DNA from: Limanda limanda
Lineage: Eukaryota; Chordata; Actinopteri; Pleuronectiformes; Pleuronectidae
Length of the DNA stretch: 64,000 nt
Reading direction: 5' to 3'
NCBI RefSeq assembly: GCF_963576545.1
Contig: NC_083646.1
Span: forward strand, 15,355,238 to 15,419,237
Shown here: positions 25,430-38,400 of the stretch, piece by piece
How positions within the stretch are numbered: position 1 is the stretch's first letter
How the letters are laid out: every line of letters starts with the position of its first letter
Made by a program: the position numbers and the translations under genes
The notes under the pieces: generated by a model
Databases searched by the model: none
What the model saw: only the letters and a program-made list of their open reading frames with translations
What the model was told of the DNA's origin: nothing

Positions 25430-25551
25430 CCTGCAGGACTTATAGGGGCCGGTCCTCTCCTCTGGTTAGACAGCTGTCAGCCCCTCAGAGCCCAGAGAGC
25501 CAGCGACTCCTCCATGTGTTGTCGGAGACTCTGAAGCAGCACAGCAGAGCG
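25430..25551 (+). other. Weak candidate 5' exon
   Basis: A GC-moderate block ends in a consensus donor (GCGAG before GTGAGTG). The only ATG-led frame near its end stops after a few codons, so any exon here would be non-coding. Confidence 0.2.
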
Positions 25552-26514
25552 AGGTGAGTGCTGATCTTCAAATTAGAACACAGGGTTGGGTCGTTGAGTC
25601 AAATTTGCATACGGCATATATCAAGTCAGGCTTCTGTTTGAAGTCAATGTACAGATTAAGTTCTTGTTGAAACAGATTTATGGGTTTATTGGTACCCAGG
25701 CATGTCTGAGCAGGAATACCAAAATCCAGCATCAGGGCGTTCAATATTTTTCCATGCCCTATTTCTTCTCCCCTGCAGCACAGATCAAGTTTGATTACTT
25801 TAGGCTGTAATGGGAGAAAGCCCCATTACTATACAGGGATTACTTATTAAAATCATTATTTCTAAAGATTTTATTGCAAAGTCTTACATCGTATTGACTG
25901 AGCGTTCGCTGTTCATACTGTGGTATAATATCTGTCTTGGTCAGACTGAGCGTGTCCTCTCCCTGACTCCTTGATGATCTGAGCCGTGAGAGCCGGCGCT
26001 GTAACTCGACCTTGCCTCCTCCAGCCACCTGTGCTCGTGTGCCCAGAGAAAACAGTGGCTTTTGTGTTGGAGTGAGACGTCCACACGGCAGGGGGCTAAG
26101 GTGCATTAGGGGGCTACGACAGGTGGCGCGCTCTTCCTGGGCCTTCCCCTGCAGTAAAGAGCAAGAAAATCGAGGGGCTGTTGGTCGGAACAGCTGCACC
26201 CCCCTGCACACATGTAGTCGGGGGGTAAAATGTCATTCCTGACAAAGACATCACAGGAGGAGTGGGACTGTGCTGAACATTTGATTTAAGATGCGTGGTT
26301 CTTCTTTTTGAAACGTGTCAGTGCAGCGTTTGCATATCTCCATACAGCGTCAGTTCTCAGTCTAAGTGCAGTGGGAGTATGAGACTCATACAGTATGAGC
26401 GGGTTTGTGTAGCTGTGTGCATTTGTGTTGCGAGGTAATCACTCAAAATCCCAGAGTCTATCTGTGAGAGGAGGAACGGTTCGGTCAGACCATTTTTATC
26501 TGCTGGGACTGTTT

Positions 26515-26545
26515 GGGAAGGGGCAAAGGGGGCATGGGGGGGGGG
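26515..26545 (+). other. G-quadruplex motif
   Basis: Four G runs of 3, 4, 5 and 10 with loops AA, CAAA and CAT meet the standard G3+N1-7 rule on the + strand. No gene element is directly attached. Confidence 0.6.
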
Positions 26546-27367
26546 CCGTGGCTCAGGCTGCCTGTGTGAGTCCGGGTGGTGATGTGATGTGAACTCTCAG
26601 GTCCGTGTGAGGTGGACAGACGGAGGGCGATGACTCACTTCACTCTGTCCTCTTCATGGACTCAGCCTCCCTGCACATAACATCCAAGACTGAACTGTGA
26701 GTATTAAATCTATAATGCTGATTCATGCTTAGCGTCCTTTAGGATTGTCCCCACTAACGCACTGAGAGTTGGTGGAGACGCTTGTTAGTCAAGGAAGTGT
26801 GTGTCTCAAATGGTGAAGTTGAGTGAGGATCTCTACTGCAACAGTTAATCAAGTGATTATGTAGTTGATTGAAAGAAAAATGAAACAGCATTTTTACAAG
26901 CAAAGCGTGTGATTGTGTTAAGTATTCACATTTGAGATTTGCCTTTATTGGTCTTACATCACAGTAAATGGAGTCTTCTTGGAGTTTTCTGGTTTTGGTC
27001 AGATAAAATTGGTCGTATGAAAATGTCACTTTGTCAAAAAAAAATGCAATATTCATTTTAATTGATGATCAAGATAATGGGACCTTGCAGCCCTAGTTAG
27101 TATGGGTTTCCTGAGTTGTAGTCATGCTCCTCCAACATATGATTTTTTTTTTTTTTTTTTATGAACAAGGATCTGGCAAACATTTTGCTGCTTGGAAGAT
27201 GTGTTTATATTCAAATGACTGGGCAATGCTGTGATTATAGACAATGTGTTACCGTTGTAAAGGGGTGAAATTTAAAGTTTTCATAACAACTGCAGCTGGG
27301 TGGCCTGTGTGGCACTGTGAGGTTGGTACGAAGTGAGGTTGTACCAAGGTGTGACATTCCTCAGTTT

Positions 27368-27368
<1 letters not shown>

Positions 27369-27434
<66 letters not shown>
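27369..27434. repeat. (GT)n microsatellite
   Basis: About 66 bp of perfect GT repeat. Confidence 0.97.
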
Positions 27435-27437
<3 letters not shown>

Positions 27438-27509
27438 TTTCAGTTCCTCACAAATGACCACCCATCTATATAACAACAGAGACTGTGCTTCAAAGTACAG
27501 TTGATGTAC

Positions 27510-27760
27510 TTTCCAGTTAATGAGGGAGTTCTTTCTCTCCAGTCGCCAAAGTACTCCCTCATTGTGGGAACTCTTGTGTTTCTCTATAAATAATAAGGTC
27601 TTGACTCTATTATATTATAATATGGCGTGTACAATTCTACTGAATTGAATCCCTTTTATTTAAGTTCTTTCATTTTGTGGGCATGGATTTTGTGAAGCAC
27701 TTTGTAACCTTATTTAGATAAGTGCTATACAAGTATTTGTTTATCATTATTATAAGTTCC
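27510..27760 (+). repeat. LINE-like 3' end fragment
   Basis: Carries GAGTTCTTTCTCTCCAGTCG, then TTCTCTATAAATAATAAGGT and a terminal GTGAAGCACTTTGTAACC with AGTGCTATACAAGT before an AT-rich tail. This word order is typical of a very common fish retroelement 3' end. A related fragment lies at about 56920-57060. Borders are approximate. Confidence 0.6.
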
Positions 27761-29051
27761 TATGATCATTCCTTCGAGTTCTGAATTAAGTTTGGTTTAA
27801 CGTGTGTGTGCGAAATACAAATCTCCAAAAATCTGTGTCCTCCCTCCCCTCCTAAAACTGCCTCGTATTTTTCATCTGTAGTCAGATGTGACGTTGAAAG
27901 ATGATGAGAGTGCAGCTCTCCCGTCATCTGACTAATTTGTTCCCTTGATAGATTTATCAGATCGTGTGGCACCCCTGGGACCGGCTATCTGTTTTTTCAC
28001 ATCACATAAATATTGTTTACCAGAAGCCTGCGTAAATGAGGCTATTTTAAACCTTGTGGTCACTCGTGGAAGAACAACAGGAAAGGTTTCATTCTCGCAG
28101 TTGTACAAACATATTATTGTAAACGGTGCTGATGTTGTACTGTCCAGAGCTTCACCGCTGTCTTGATCTGAATCGAGTCTCACTTTAGATAACGTGCATG
28201 AAGCCCACTGATGGATTTATTTTGGCCTTCAGCAGAGGGATGTCAGCAATGTGGGATAAATTACCCTGAATCTAAAACTGTCTGGACCCCAGAACACTGT
28301 TTGTTTACTGTGTATCTCAGTGCAGCAGGTTACGCTCCTGATCTAAATCATCAACTCCACAAACACACCGAAGTCACATCTAGTGGCCACAGAGGAACAG
28401 AATGTTTACCTTTCTAAATAAGGCCAAATTAGAGAGAGTCTGTGTTTACTATTTGAAACGTTCTCCATCTTTGTTAACATCTTTACGAGAGTGTAAGTTC
28501 TAAAGTATTGTCTTTTGTAAAATAGATTCACAAATAATCCCATCCCTCATTTCCATTATTTAAGATGACATTTTCTATATGGTGTTAACAATGTTTTCTC
28601 TATTAATTACTAGAGCATGGTGGTATACGCTATGTGAGATAAGTCTTTAATTTGGTGGATTTACAAAATAATTAAAAGTGAAATACAAAATAAAAGTCCT
28701 ATTATAAATACCCATAACTGTAGACACAGTTCACACAAGGCAGCTTTTGATTAATTAGACAAGAAGGTACAGTCGTGTTGCTGCACTGCTGAACAAAATG
28801 AAACACTGATACTTTATCCTTTATTAAATATAACAAAAATGATTTGCAGATTGGTACAGTATCAAAGCTCTGATGTGCCTTGAGAATTTACCAGAACTAT
28901 TTGCATTTAGATGATGTATCAATGAATACATATAATATTTTTTATTACAGTCTTAACAATACTGGATTATCTGAACACTCTGATTATTGCTTGATAATCT
29001 CACATAGATTTGCACAGTTTAAGATTTTAGAGAGTACTTTAATTTAGTCAA

Positions 29052-29185
29052 TGATCCGGCTGCCCCGGCGGTTAAGGGGTTAAGCCGCTGACCACAATGT
29101 TCCCAGTATGAGAGCTTCTCTGCTGCCTGTCAGTCCCCCTCATTTCCTGTCCTCTCCCTTCTATCAACTTGGGAATTAAATACAT
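29052..29185 (+). mobile_element. Degenerate SINE-like element
   Basis: Shows GGTTAAGCCGCTGACCAC, then TTCTCTGCTGCCTGTCAGTC, a CT-rich CCTCATTTCCTGTCC segment and an AATTAAATACATAAA tail. This matches the layout of a SINE abundant in percomorph fish (head, CTGC(A)TGTCA, pyrimidine-rich body, AATAAA-like tail). An opposite-strand copy lies at about 41020-41150. Confidence 0.5.
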
Positions 29186-30210
29186 AAAGTGACCCCTCGA
29201 TTCTTAAAAAAACATCTTCTTAAAGTTTAAAAATATAACTAGTCGCCATGTGGCCTTGAGGCTCCTGGCTGCAGTCTCACTTCACTGGTCAAATTTACAC
29301 AGGAAGGACTAAACAGCAGGCATCCTGCTCTCTCACTTTGGCCGCCGCATCTGCATCTTGGACGTGTGCCGACTGGGATCTTTGTCGACTGCTGTGCCCC
29401 AACGTGACCCGCTCTGATTCTCATGTGCAGCGATTTCGACCCAATTTGATAAGTAAGAATTAAAAGGAAGGAAAAAAGAAGAAGACAAAAAAAAGTGGGG
29501 GATGGAAGAGACATAAAAGAGAACAAAAATCTGCCCTCACCAACAGTGAAACCAGCCTAGTGGAAAAGGGCAGCAGAAATTATAGGGTCAGCCCCTGCAC
29601 AAACATCATGAGCTGCAGGGAGAGGAGGATGAGGAGGAGGAGTGTATATTTGCATTGTGCACATGTGTGGTATGTGTGTGTCTGTTTATATAGCAGATTA
29701 TACAGTAGATATATACATAAGACTAAATCTAGATCCATTGTATATATAACGACACACGCAGTCAGTGATTTACCTTGTCACTTCTCAGTTTACAGTAATG
29801 CCTCGGGCTTCTTTGTGCTGCCCAGAAATGGGCAACATCAAAGTGTGTATCTCCCCCGGTGCCTTCTGTCAACATATCGCTAACTACAGTGCGTTTGAGT
29901 TGCGTGAGCCACTGTGTGTTGTGTGACTGCAGCCGATGACAGTGTGTCTTCTTGTCTCTGTTGTATCATTGTGATGTGCGGCTCTAATGGCGTCCTGACA
30001 AGAGTCCAGTGCCTCTCTCTAAATATAAACCAACCTAATTAACCGCCCTCACTACCTCCTCTGTCCACGGGAGCCGGCTTAACGTGATCTTCACATTCTC
30101 ACACAAAGCCTGCTTTCTCGCAGGAAACGCTGCGTTCCAGCGGTGAAATCACGCTCACCCCTCTTCTGGTGTTTTTGTGTCTCAGTGAGTGTTTTCGTGT
30201 GATGCTTCAC

Positions 30211-30600
30211 CAGTGGTGGAGGAAGTACTCAAACCATTCCCTTAAGTAAGAGTGCATCTAAATAGACAAAAACGTACTTGAGTAAAAGTACCACATGAAC
30301 TTTTCTTCTTGAGTAAAATGTTGCCGAGGCCTTTTCCAAATAATTCTCAAGTGTTTCTTCACCAGTGATGCTGCTGCTGCAGGAGGCGGGGTCTAATGTC
30401 ACCTGCCCGCTCTGATTGGATGTGTTTGTCAGTTCCTCTCTCGATATTGATTATTTTTTAGAAAAATACAAAAAAATGTAAATATGTCAAATGTAGTGTA
30501 GTAGAAAGTACACATAATTGATAATAGATGTTGTGAAGTAAAAGTGAAGAGAATGTGATAATAAATCAAGTTGAGTAAAGATACAATACACAAATGTATA
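30211..30600 (+). repeat. Fish repeat beginning CAGTGGTGGAGGAAGTACTC
   Basis: The left end CAGTGGTGGAGGAAGTACTC and the internal ACTTGAGTAAAAGTACCAC are the signature of a non-autonomous repeat very frequent in teleosts. The right half (GTAGTAGAAAGTACAC, TTGTGAAGTAAAAGTG) fits the same family. No clear target duplication was found, so the right border is a guess. Confidence 0.6.
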
Positions 30601-31497
30601 TAAGCATATGTAACTATGTGCTTGTGTCTTCATCAAGGAATGTAACTGATGGCACAACTGAGTTTATTCTCAGACGTCCTCAAATGAAAATTACAGTTTT
30701 AATGTGTTTTGAAGATGTGCTATTTGTCTTCTGAAACAGGAGGATGTCCCACATATGTCAGTGGTTTGTAAGTGCCAGTGACAGGTTTGGATATTCCCCT
30801 GACAATATTTAAGGGGGGGACGCCATTGTGGCGAGCGACCTGAGCCGCCAGTCCTGTGCTGATGTCTTTCTTTCTTTTTCCTTTTGAAAAGCAGCAGAAT
30901 AAGCTGAAACCCTAGTCCATTTGTATTGTCGGGACAAAGAGGGACCATTGTGGCAGGAGGGGGTGGAGGGGAGCTGCCGGTGGAGGTAGGGGTGCAAGGG
31001 GTCACGGGGGGCAGAGAGGATTTAGTCAGAGTCCGACCCCTGCTGGGTGGAGTGTTGGGGGCTCAGGCGGTGGGGGTGTGCAGGTCAGGTAGTGTCTGTG
31101 TGTGTGTGTGTGTTTTTTTCTGAATGATGAGCCTGAAGTTGCACCAGTTTGCATTTATCCAGCTGGAAGAGGCTTCAGTAGCAGAGCAGCAACAGGGCGG
31201 GGGAGGTTATGCCAGAGAGAGGGACTGAGGGAGGGAGGGAGAGAGGGAGGGAGGATGAGTGACGGGGAAGTCAGCGCACTCCCTCTCTCACGCTCCGACA
31301 GGAGTTTAGTCTGCTCCAGCTGCCAACACCACAGCACACTGGGAGAGAAAGAGAAAGAGAGAGAGAGAGGGGGACCTGTTGATATGCACAGCGATGACTT
31401 ACAGCAGCATGGATCATACACTGGATTATAGCGCTTGGACTGGATGACACTTACTTATTTATTGAAGTTTTGGATTTCTTCTCTCTGGGTTTTCTAA

Positions 31498-31566
31498 ATG
31501 CTGTCACTGGGCAAAATGCAGTCCAGAGCCAAGTCCCGGAGTTGTGACAACTACCTGAGTATAAAA
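31498..31566 (+). CDS. plekhg4b: Provisional first coding exon of plekhg4b
   Basis: ATG at 31498 opens [20 protein letters not shown] and ends SIK in phase 0, exactly the phase needed to join DAESLDNC at 36235. The donor after AAA is GTACAA, which is weak (no G at -1 or +5). A second in-frame Met lies at 31516. It is preceded by about 400 bp of purine- and G-rich DNA that could be promoter or 5' UTR. An alternative is that the exon at 36235 is reached from another unseen exon. Confidence 0.5.
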
Positions 31567-32444
31567 GTACAAGTTTGAATTATATGCTTTGAATTTCTCC
31601 CCATTATTTTAAGGGGGTTTCTTTGAAAGTCTTTTGTTTGTCTCAGTGTGTGGTGTTTTCCCTCTTAACCCAGTTTTTCCTTTTTCTTCTGTACTGGCTG
31701 TAAACCTGGCTCCTCGGGAGCCTTCAGTGACTGTGTGATGTGTCTTATTGTGACCACTCAGAGGATGGATGTTTTTAATGCCTCCACGTCTAGACAGCTG
31801 ATATCTTTGACTTCTGCAGCCAAAACATCGCCGGCAGCTTTTATACACGTGCATTACGTGAGGGACAAGGAAGGACAATGTGTACACTGATTAAGGATTA
31901 TTGTATTGGTCAATACACAGGCACACACACATACTCACACACACATCCGTATTATTTTCATTTAGTTCTGACAATTTCATGACTGTATTTTCTCAAGGGA
32001 ATATACTGATGGTCAACAATGACTAAAGACAAATTTGCAGTCAAGCTGGAAACTAAAAAGTGAAGTTTAGGACCAGATCTCATTGATAATGTGTGTTTTC
32101 ATTTTGCCATCATCATCAATAGCAAGCTGGTGTATGGGCAAAACGGGTGAAAACACTATTGACGTACAATTTCTTATTGCTCGGGTCAGTGAAGTGCACG
32201 AGTTTGTAAGTCAGGTTTCTTTATCATCCCCCCCTCTTGTTTTGGAATGCATCCTTTCTATATTTACCCCTGCGGAGGTATCAACAGACTTTGTTAGCCT
32301 CCTTTGTCTCTGCTGTCGCTGCTCATCACGGCTCTGATTGGTTGAGGGCATCCATTCGCTCTTTTTACCCTCTTGTTTGGATCTCTTTTCGGCAGAGACC
32401 CCATCAGATGTGTGATTGGTGTGTGTATGCAGTGCATCTGTCTG

Positions 32445-32483
<39 letters not shown>

Positions 32484-35400
32484 TGTGTCAGGGCTGCTCA
32501 GGAACAATATCCTGTCAATGTTGGTTACATCCTGAGGTGCAAAGTGATTAGTTGCCTGCTGATGACATAAATCAAATATTTACGATAACTTTAAGTTGCA
32601 CCTAATTTCACACACTCATATGTCAGTCCTCTTAATATCCATGATAACCTTTTCATCAAGATCCTTAGGGAGTCATTCCCTGGGAAATCTGTGAAAATCA
32701 AAAAATGCCCCATATCTCAATGAAGAAAGTGGAAATCTGTCCAGTTGTGTTTTTGTATAATCCTTCTAACTAACAAACAAACAAAAAACAGTGACACTGT
32801 TGCCTGATGATTAGCAGAAGTATTTCTCTTCGTTGCTGCATTATAGTCAGGTCAAAGGATGTGAAGGTAAATGACAGGAAATTAAAAATAGGAACCTTTG
32901 TCTGTACATGAGTGGGAGGGATACTGTATCACCCCCGGACCTCCATTATTGTGAGGGTTAAAGTTTATCATCTGAGATAACTTTTACTAAAGTAACTTTT
33001 TACAACGTCATTCTAATATTCTGCTGCTGTCGAGTGGAAGAAAAACTGTTGTTATGTGTCTGAGATCTTGTGTGTGTGTGTGTGTTCAGTTACAATTCAG
33101 TTTGAAGGAATGCGTCTTAAGAAATGCACGTGTCTCATCCGAGACTCTTGTGTTGGAAGCTGAAGTCAGACAAAGGATCCCAATCTCCACTGATCACTTC
33201 TAATAAATTGAATTAAACACAGGAATGTTTTGATTGCACAGGAATCTTTGTCTGGCATTGTTAGGTGACCTTACTTGGTTATCCCCCTCTCTCTATAAAT
33301 AATATACACCGTTACGGTTAAATCTATCTGGAGTTATTGGTAACGTGTGCAGATCTTGTGTCTGCCTCTGCCTCTCCTCCTCCTCCTCCTCCTCCTCCTC
33401 CTCCTCCTCCTCCTCCTCCTCCTCCTCCTCCTCCTCTCATCAGATAGGATTTCTACTGATGCAGATCAAAAGCAGAATCAGACTGCGGGTACTTTACTGA
33501 GGTCTCTCTAGCTTCCTTTGTTGGCGTCCTGGCACCTGGCAGCAGGGCAGGTCTCAGCAACCTGTGGCCTTTGTCATCCCGCTGCCTTTCAGGCTGTTTG
33601 CAGGTTGGTTAGTGGGCGGCCTGTATCCAGGCTCCAGGGCTCTCCTGTTACACTCCCCTGGTGGCTTCATGCTCCACTGGAGGCCTGGTAGGCAGCGCCT
33701 TTTGTGTCCCTGACCCGCTAAATGTGTCAGTGACCACCTCGCGCTCACTCTCTTACTGTCTCTCACTCTTTCTTTCTCTGCGATGAACCCCTTCCCCCTT
33801 TTTTCTTCCCCCTCCCTCTTCCACATGCTTTTATGCTGATTCAATTCGGAGAGGGCACCCGAACCCAGTAGTTTAGCTCACTTCCTCGCCCCGTGCACCT
33901 CTTGAGCAGCTGGTTTACTAAGGGCTCAGACAAAAGTGTCCCACCTGGAGCACCGAGCCATTAATTAGCACCCTGGCCCTCCATCAGGCTCACAAAGACC
34001 TGGCATCGGAGAGGGGGGGACTTCCCACCCTGCTCCGGTCCTGGCTGAGGTTCTGAGGCCAGACACACACAACAACCATACACACTGCATTCCTCCCGGC
34101 TCAGAGCGGATGGGAAGCTCAGCCCTGGCAGCTCCGCTCAGTCCCTCTGCTGAGACCTGCAGATATGCCTCCCGCTGCCCAGGTGACACTTTATGAAAAT
34201 GCTGCCCGACGATGAAGAGTTGAGTGTGATATCATCACCTGAGGGATGATGTCACGCAAACTATTGTTCAGCTATAGGTGCTGTTTTTTTAATCTTTGCG
34301 TTGAAGCATTGGATGACGTGGGCTGCAACTCCTGTGCAACAGGTTCAATAGAGTTTGATTTATGATTGAGCTCAAGTTGATGTTGAAAAATTGTCCTTCT
34401 GAACCCTCTTTCTGTCACTGCCACTGTTTTCACTGCCTTGGAAACCTGAAGAGAAACTTGCAAGTCCGTCCTAACTATGTAAAGAGGGCTTTCCTCCCAT
34501 TGTTAGCTTTCCTCCAATAAAACACCATGTTATTCTTCTCCTCCCGGCTGCAACAGTGACTAATGCCCAGAGACATTTTTGTCTCTGAAAGCAGGCGGAC
34601 TGCTAATGGAGGTGGGCGTTTTGTTTCAGGGCATCAACACTGTACGGCACATACCACTTAGAGAGGCGGAGCGCACAATGAGAGCCTTGTAGTGGAGCGG
34701 TGGCATGTGTACCAATGCACTGAACTGTACTCGCTCGCCTCTAATTGATGGCGCTGAGCTGCTTAGATCAACAGGACAGATCCTCTAAAGGATGAAACAC
34801 GGGATGTCTGCCAGGCTCAGTTTCACCAAAGCACAGGCGATCTCTCCATTTCCAGTCCTTGTTCTTTTTTTCTTTTTTTTAACACACTTTTATTGTCACG
34901 CAAATGCAGCGCACACATTCAAATCAAAAGTTAGCTGGACCCTCAAAGCCCACGTCCCTCAGCGTGGTCCACAGTTGTCACAGTGTTGGACTTTTCCTGG
35001 CATCACTATCTATCAGCGTGGTTATCGTTGCAGTCAGATGTCTCTGACTCCAACAGTGTTGTGTTCCATTCGAGGAAGGACAGATAGGGGAGGGATGTTT
35101 GGCCTTGGCTCTCACCGCTGAGAGGAAGGTCGGAGTCTGATCTGCAACGAAAGTACAAGAACAGGTCAACCTCAACCAAGACCACTGTAACCACAAATGT
35201 CCCGACTCATTTAGTCACAAGTTGTAGCTAACAGTATCAAAACATGTCATCTGGATCACTGTTGCCCACCCCAGTCATGAAGGGGTCAGAGAATGACATG
35301 CTTGTTATTAGAGGGTAGCGTTGCACCGTTCTGGCCAGACTGGAGTTCATCTTGGACTTTCCAGTTGGGCTGTTTGTGTCCACTGACGGCGACGTCACTG

Positions 35401-38400
35401 TGACCAGGTGTTTCCCCTCTTACTGATGGAAAGACCATCAGGGCTGACATGTCATGTTTCCTGTCATGTTTCAATTTCCTCACTGTCGGACTAAGTGGAA
35501 TCATTCCTTATAAATATAGGGAATATGCAGTTGCATGTTTATCTAGTTGAATTTATCTAAAGTGAGCAGGTGCTTGTAATTTGTATAGTTTTGGAAGTGT
35601 ATCCTGTCAATACTAAGAAAAGTGGTGACTAATCTGGATCATTTGACGGTTTCACACATCTGAAAACCTTCAAATGAAACAAAGAGAGGAAGAAAAGAGA
35701 GGTTGCATAATGTCCACACGGCAAATTAGTTTGCATTTCTCCTAAATCCAGATTTTTATATAGCACCAAATATAAACATGTACATACTCAGATATGCCTG
35801 ATTTTTGTCATCAAGATCCAAACTTTATTTTTCGCTCTATCTTGCCGCATCCTCCCAGCACGCTGCGGCATAATCCGTCCAGTAGTTCTTACGTAATCCT
35901 GCTAAATGTCAAACAAACAAAACCTCCTTGGCATGGAGATCGTAAAAGCACTAAAATGGTTGGCACACCCTTATCCTTCTTTTATCCATTTGTTCCTTTC
36001 ATGACAAAATGAGGAAGAGGGGAAAAACACACAAATTTGGTTTGGTAGAGTTTGGTCAGGTGCACTCCAGCTCAGTTTGTTTTAAGGTCTAGCCTCACAT
36101 GTCCATGTTATCATGTGCTGTGTAGTTTTCTTATATCTTGAGAAAAATCTTTATGTGGCTCTGAGCATTTACTGTAGCACAAGCTCGACGTGATCAAATA
36201 TTTAAATCCTAAAATTTTTTCTCATTTTCTTCAGGACGCTGAGTCTTTGGACAACTGTATCCAGAACACCTTGTCGGCCCTGTACCGCCCCTTCACTGCC
36301 ACAGCCGCCACTGTCCTCTGGCAGCTCTTCAGCGTGGTGGAGAGACAGTACCGTGGAGACGGACTCCGCTGCCTTATTGACTTCTTGCTTCCTGCCAAGA
36401 GGATTCTGCAGATCATCCAACAAGAAACCTGCGTGAGTAGTTGATATCCCTGACATGGCACCTGAGGTTAAAATGGTAGAATCCAAGAAGGCTGACAGGG
36501 ATTTGTTTGAGGCACAACCAAGTCTGAGATTTTGCTGCTACCAACTGACAATGTTCACTGTATCAGGACGAAGTTAACTTGTATTTTTCCAAATGCAGCA
36601 AACATGGCACAGTACTCACCTTGAAAGAAAAACAACTAGAGTGATAAGACAAGATGTTTGTGAAGGAAGAATGTGAGGACAGTGCTGCAGAGTGTGAATA
36701 GCTCTGCTGTGTGGGAAGCGGGAGCAGAAGACTGAGACAGAGTTGACAATTGTTCCAAAAACAAGTTGAAAAGTCGCCTTCTCTCTCTGAAAAAAGACAC
36801 AGAGGGAAACTGTGGTCTGTCATGGACGCTTGTGTCCAGAGTGAAACTCAATATCCGCTTTCAAAAGCTCTGATTGCTGTGGGTTGGGGCTCTATGACCG
36901 AAGCACTGAAACTTTAGTCCTCTGTATTCATCTCTGTGGTGATTTCACCGTGACGATAGCCATGGAGCAATAGTATCAGCTAAGTCTGGCCCCTGAGAAC
37001 AGCCCGCTGTGCATGAGAGTCTTTGTATCGCAGGCAATACGAGAGGCTTCAGAGGAAGATCACATCCTCAGCCTCGGCCTTGACTTTCATAAGCGGTGGA
37101 AAAAAGGGAGCCCTTGAGCGGCGTATCTTTGTTTCCCTCCCAGGGTCTTTTTTTGATGCTGTCACTGTGAAGATTTGTGTTGTTGTTGCTGCGAAACCAG
37201 GCCTGATCAGACAGGTTTTCCTCTTTAGTCAAACAAGCGCTGACAGTGATTCATCTAGCGCGTTCCGTGACATCTCACCCCTCCATTAAACATGTGTTCC
37301 GACACTGTTTTGCAGATGTCTTGAAACCACGCAAGGTGCACCAGATTCGAGCTGTGACCCAGACAGATGATAATAATGTTTTGTGAAGAGCGGCTACTGA
37401 CTGACTTCTCTGTTTTCTCTCAGGTGAGGTTCAGGGGCTTGTTGTTCTATCATGAGGGGTGGCCGCTCTGCTTCCACGAGAAGGTCGTCCTGCAGCTTGC
37501 CCCACTGCACAAGGTCCGTCTAAAGCAAGGAGACTTCTACCTGCAGATCGTTCCTTTGGGCCGCAAGACCGCCAAGCTCGTGATAAAATGTTTGTCAGCC
37601 AGTGGGCAGGCCATCGCAGAGATCCCCATCACAGAGAGCATGTATGGCAGCGTCTTCACAGCTGAGTTCTTGCAGAATGTGACCCGTGACCGAAACCTGC
37701 AACCACTACAGAACTGCCTGCTCACCACCGGTACCTCTGTGTACAGGACGCCGTGGAAGAACGTGGTCAACCCTCTGTTCGTCAGCAGCACTACGGACGC
37801 CATCATGCAAGCACGCTGCAGCAGGGTGGGCTTCCGCGGCCAACTCAGCACCTGCAGCACGAGCGGATCCACGGGGACTCTGGACAGCCACCGCAGCTCC
37901 AGAGAGTCCCTGCACTCTCAGGGAGCTGACTCCATCTTCTCTGAGCCCACCTCGCCGAGCAGAAACCACACGGACCCCAGCGGAGACGGCGTCAGTGCAG
38001 CGGACACTGCTACACCCATCATTAAGATCGAAGGATCCACTGAAGAGAGTGGGATGGGACAGCGGGGTGAGGACACTGGGGGGAGAGGGAAAGGCTCCAA
38101 GATGCTCTCTCCTAGCACGGACCTCAGTAACCCGAGTCCTCGACGTCGCCTCCCGAGGGATTCTGTAGCTTTTGAAAGCAGGAGACTCTTCAGAAAATCC
38201 TACATGGAGGCCTTGCAGAACCCGATGAGCCTGGGGTCCAGCTCCGAGTCGATCCTGGAGGAAAGCCCTGAGCACAGCCCTGGGCTCAGAGAGAGATCGG
38301 GGACAGCAGGCAGCAGCCCGGACACCCGCATCTCCTCCAGAGAACACTTAGCGCGAAGGCTGGGTGGCCGAGGCTGGCTCGGTGGCGATGACTCCAGGCC

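Noticed and set aside
37706..38347. 213-residue open frame on the - strand
   Set aside because: Antisense shadow of the large GC-rich plekhg4b exon 37424-38651; no domain recognised.
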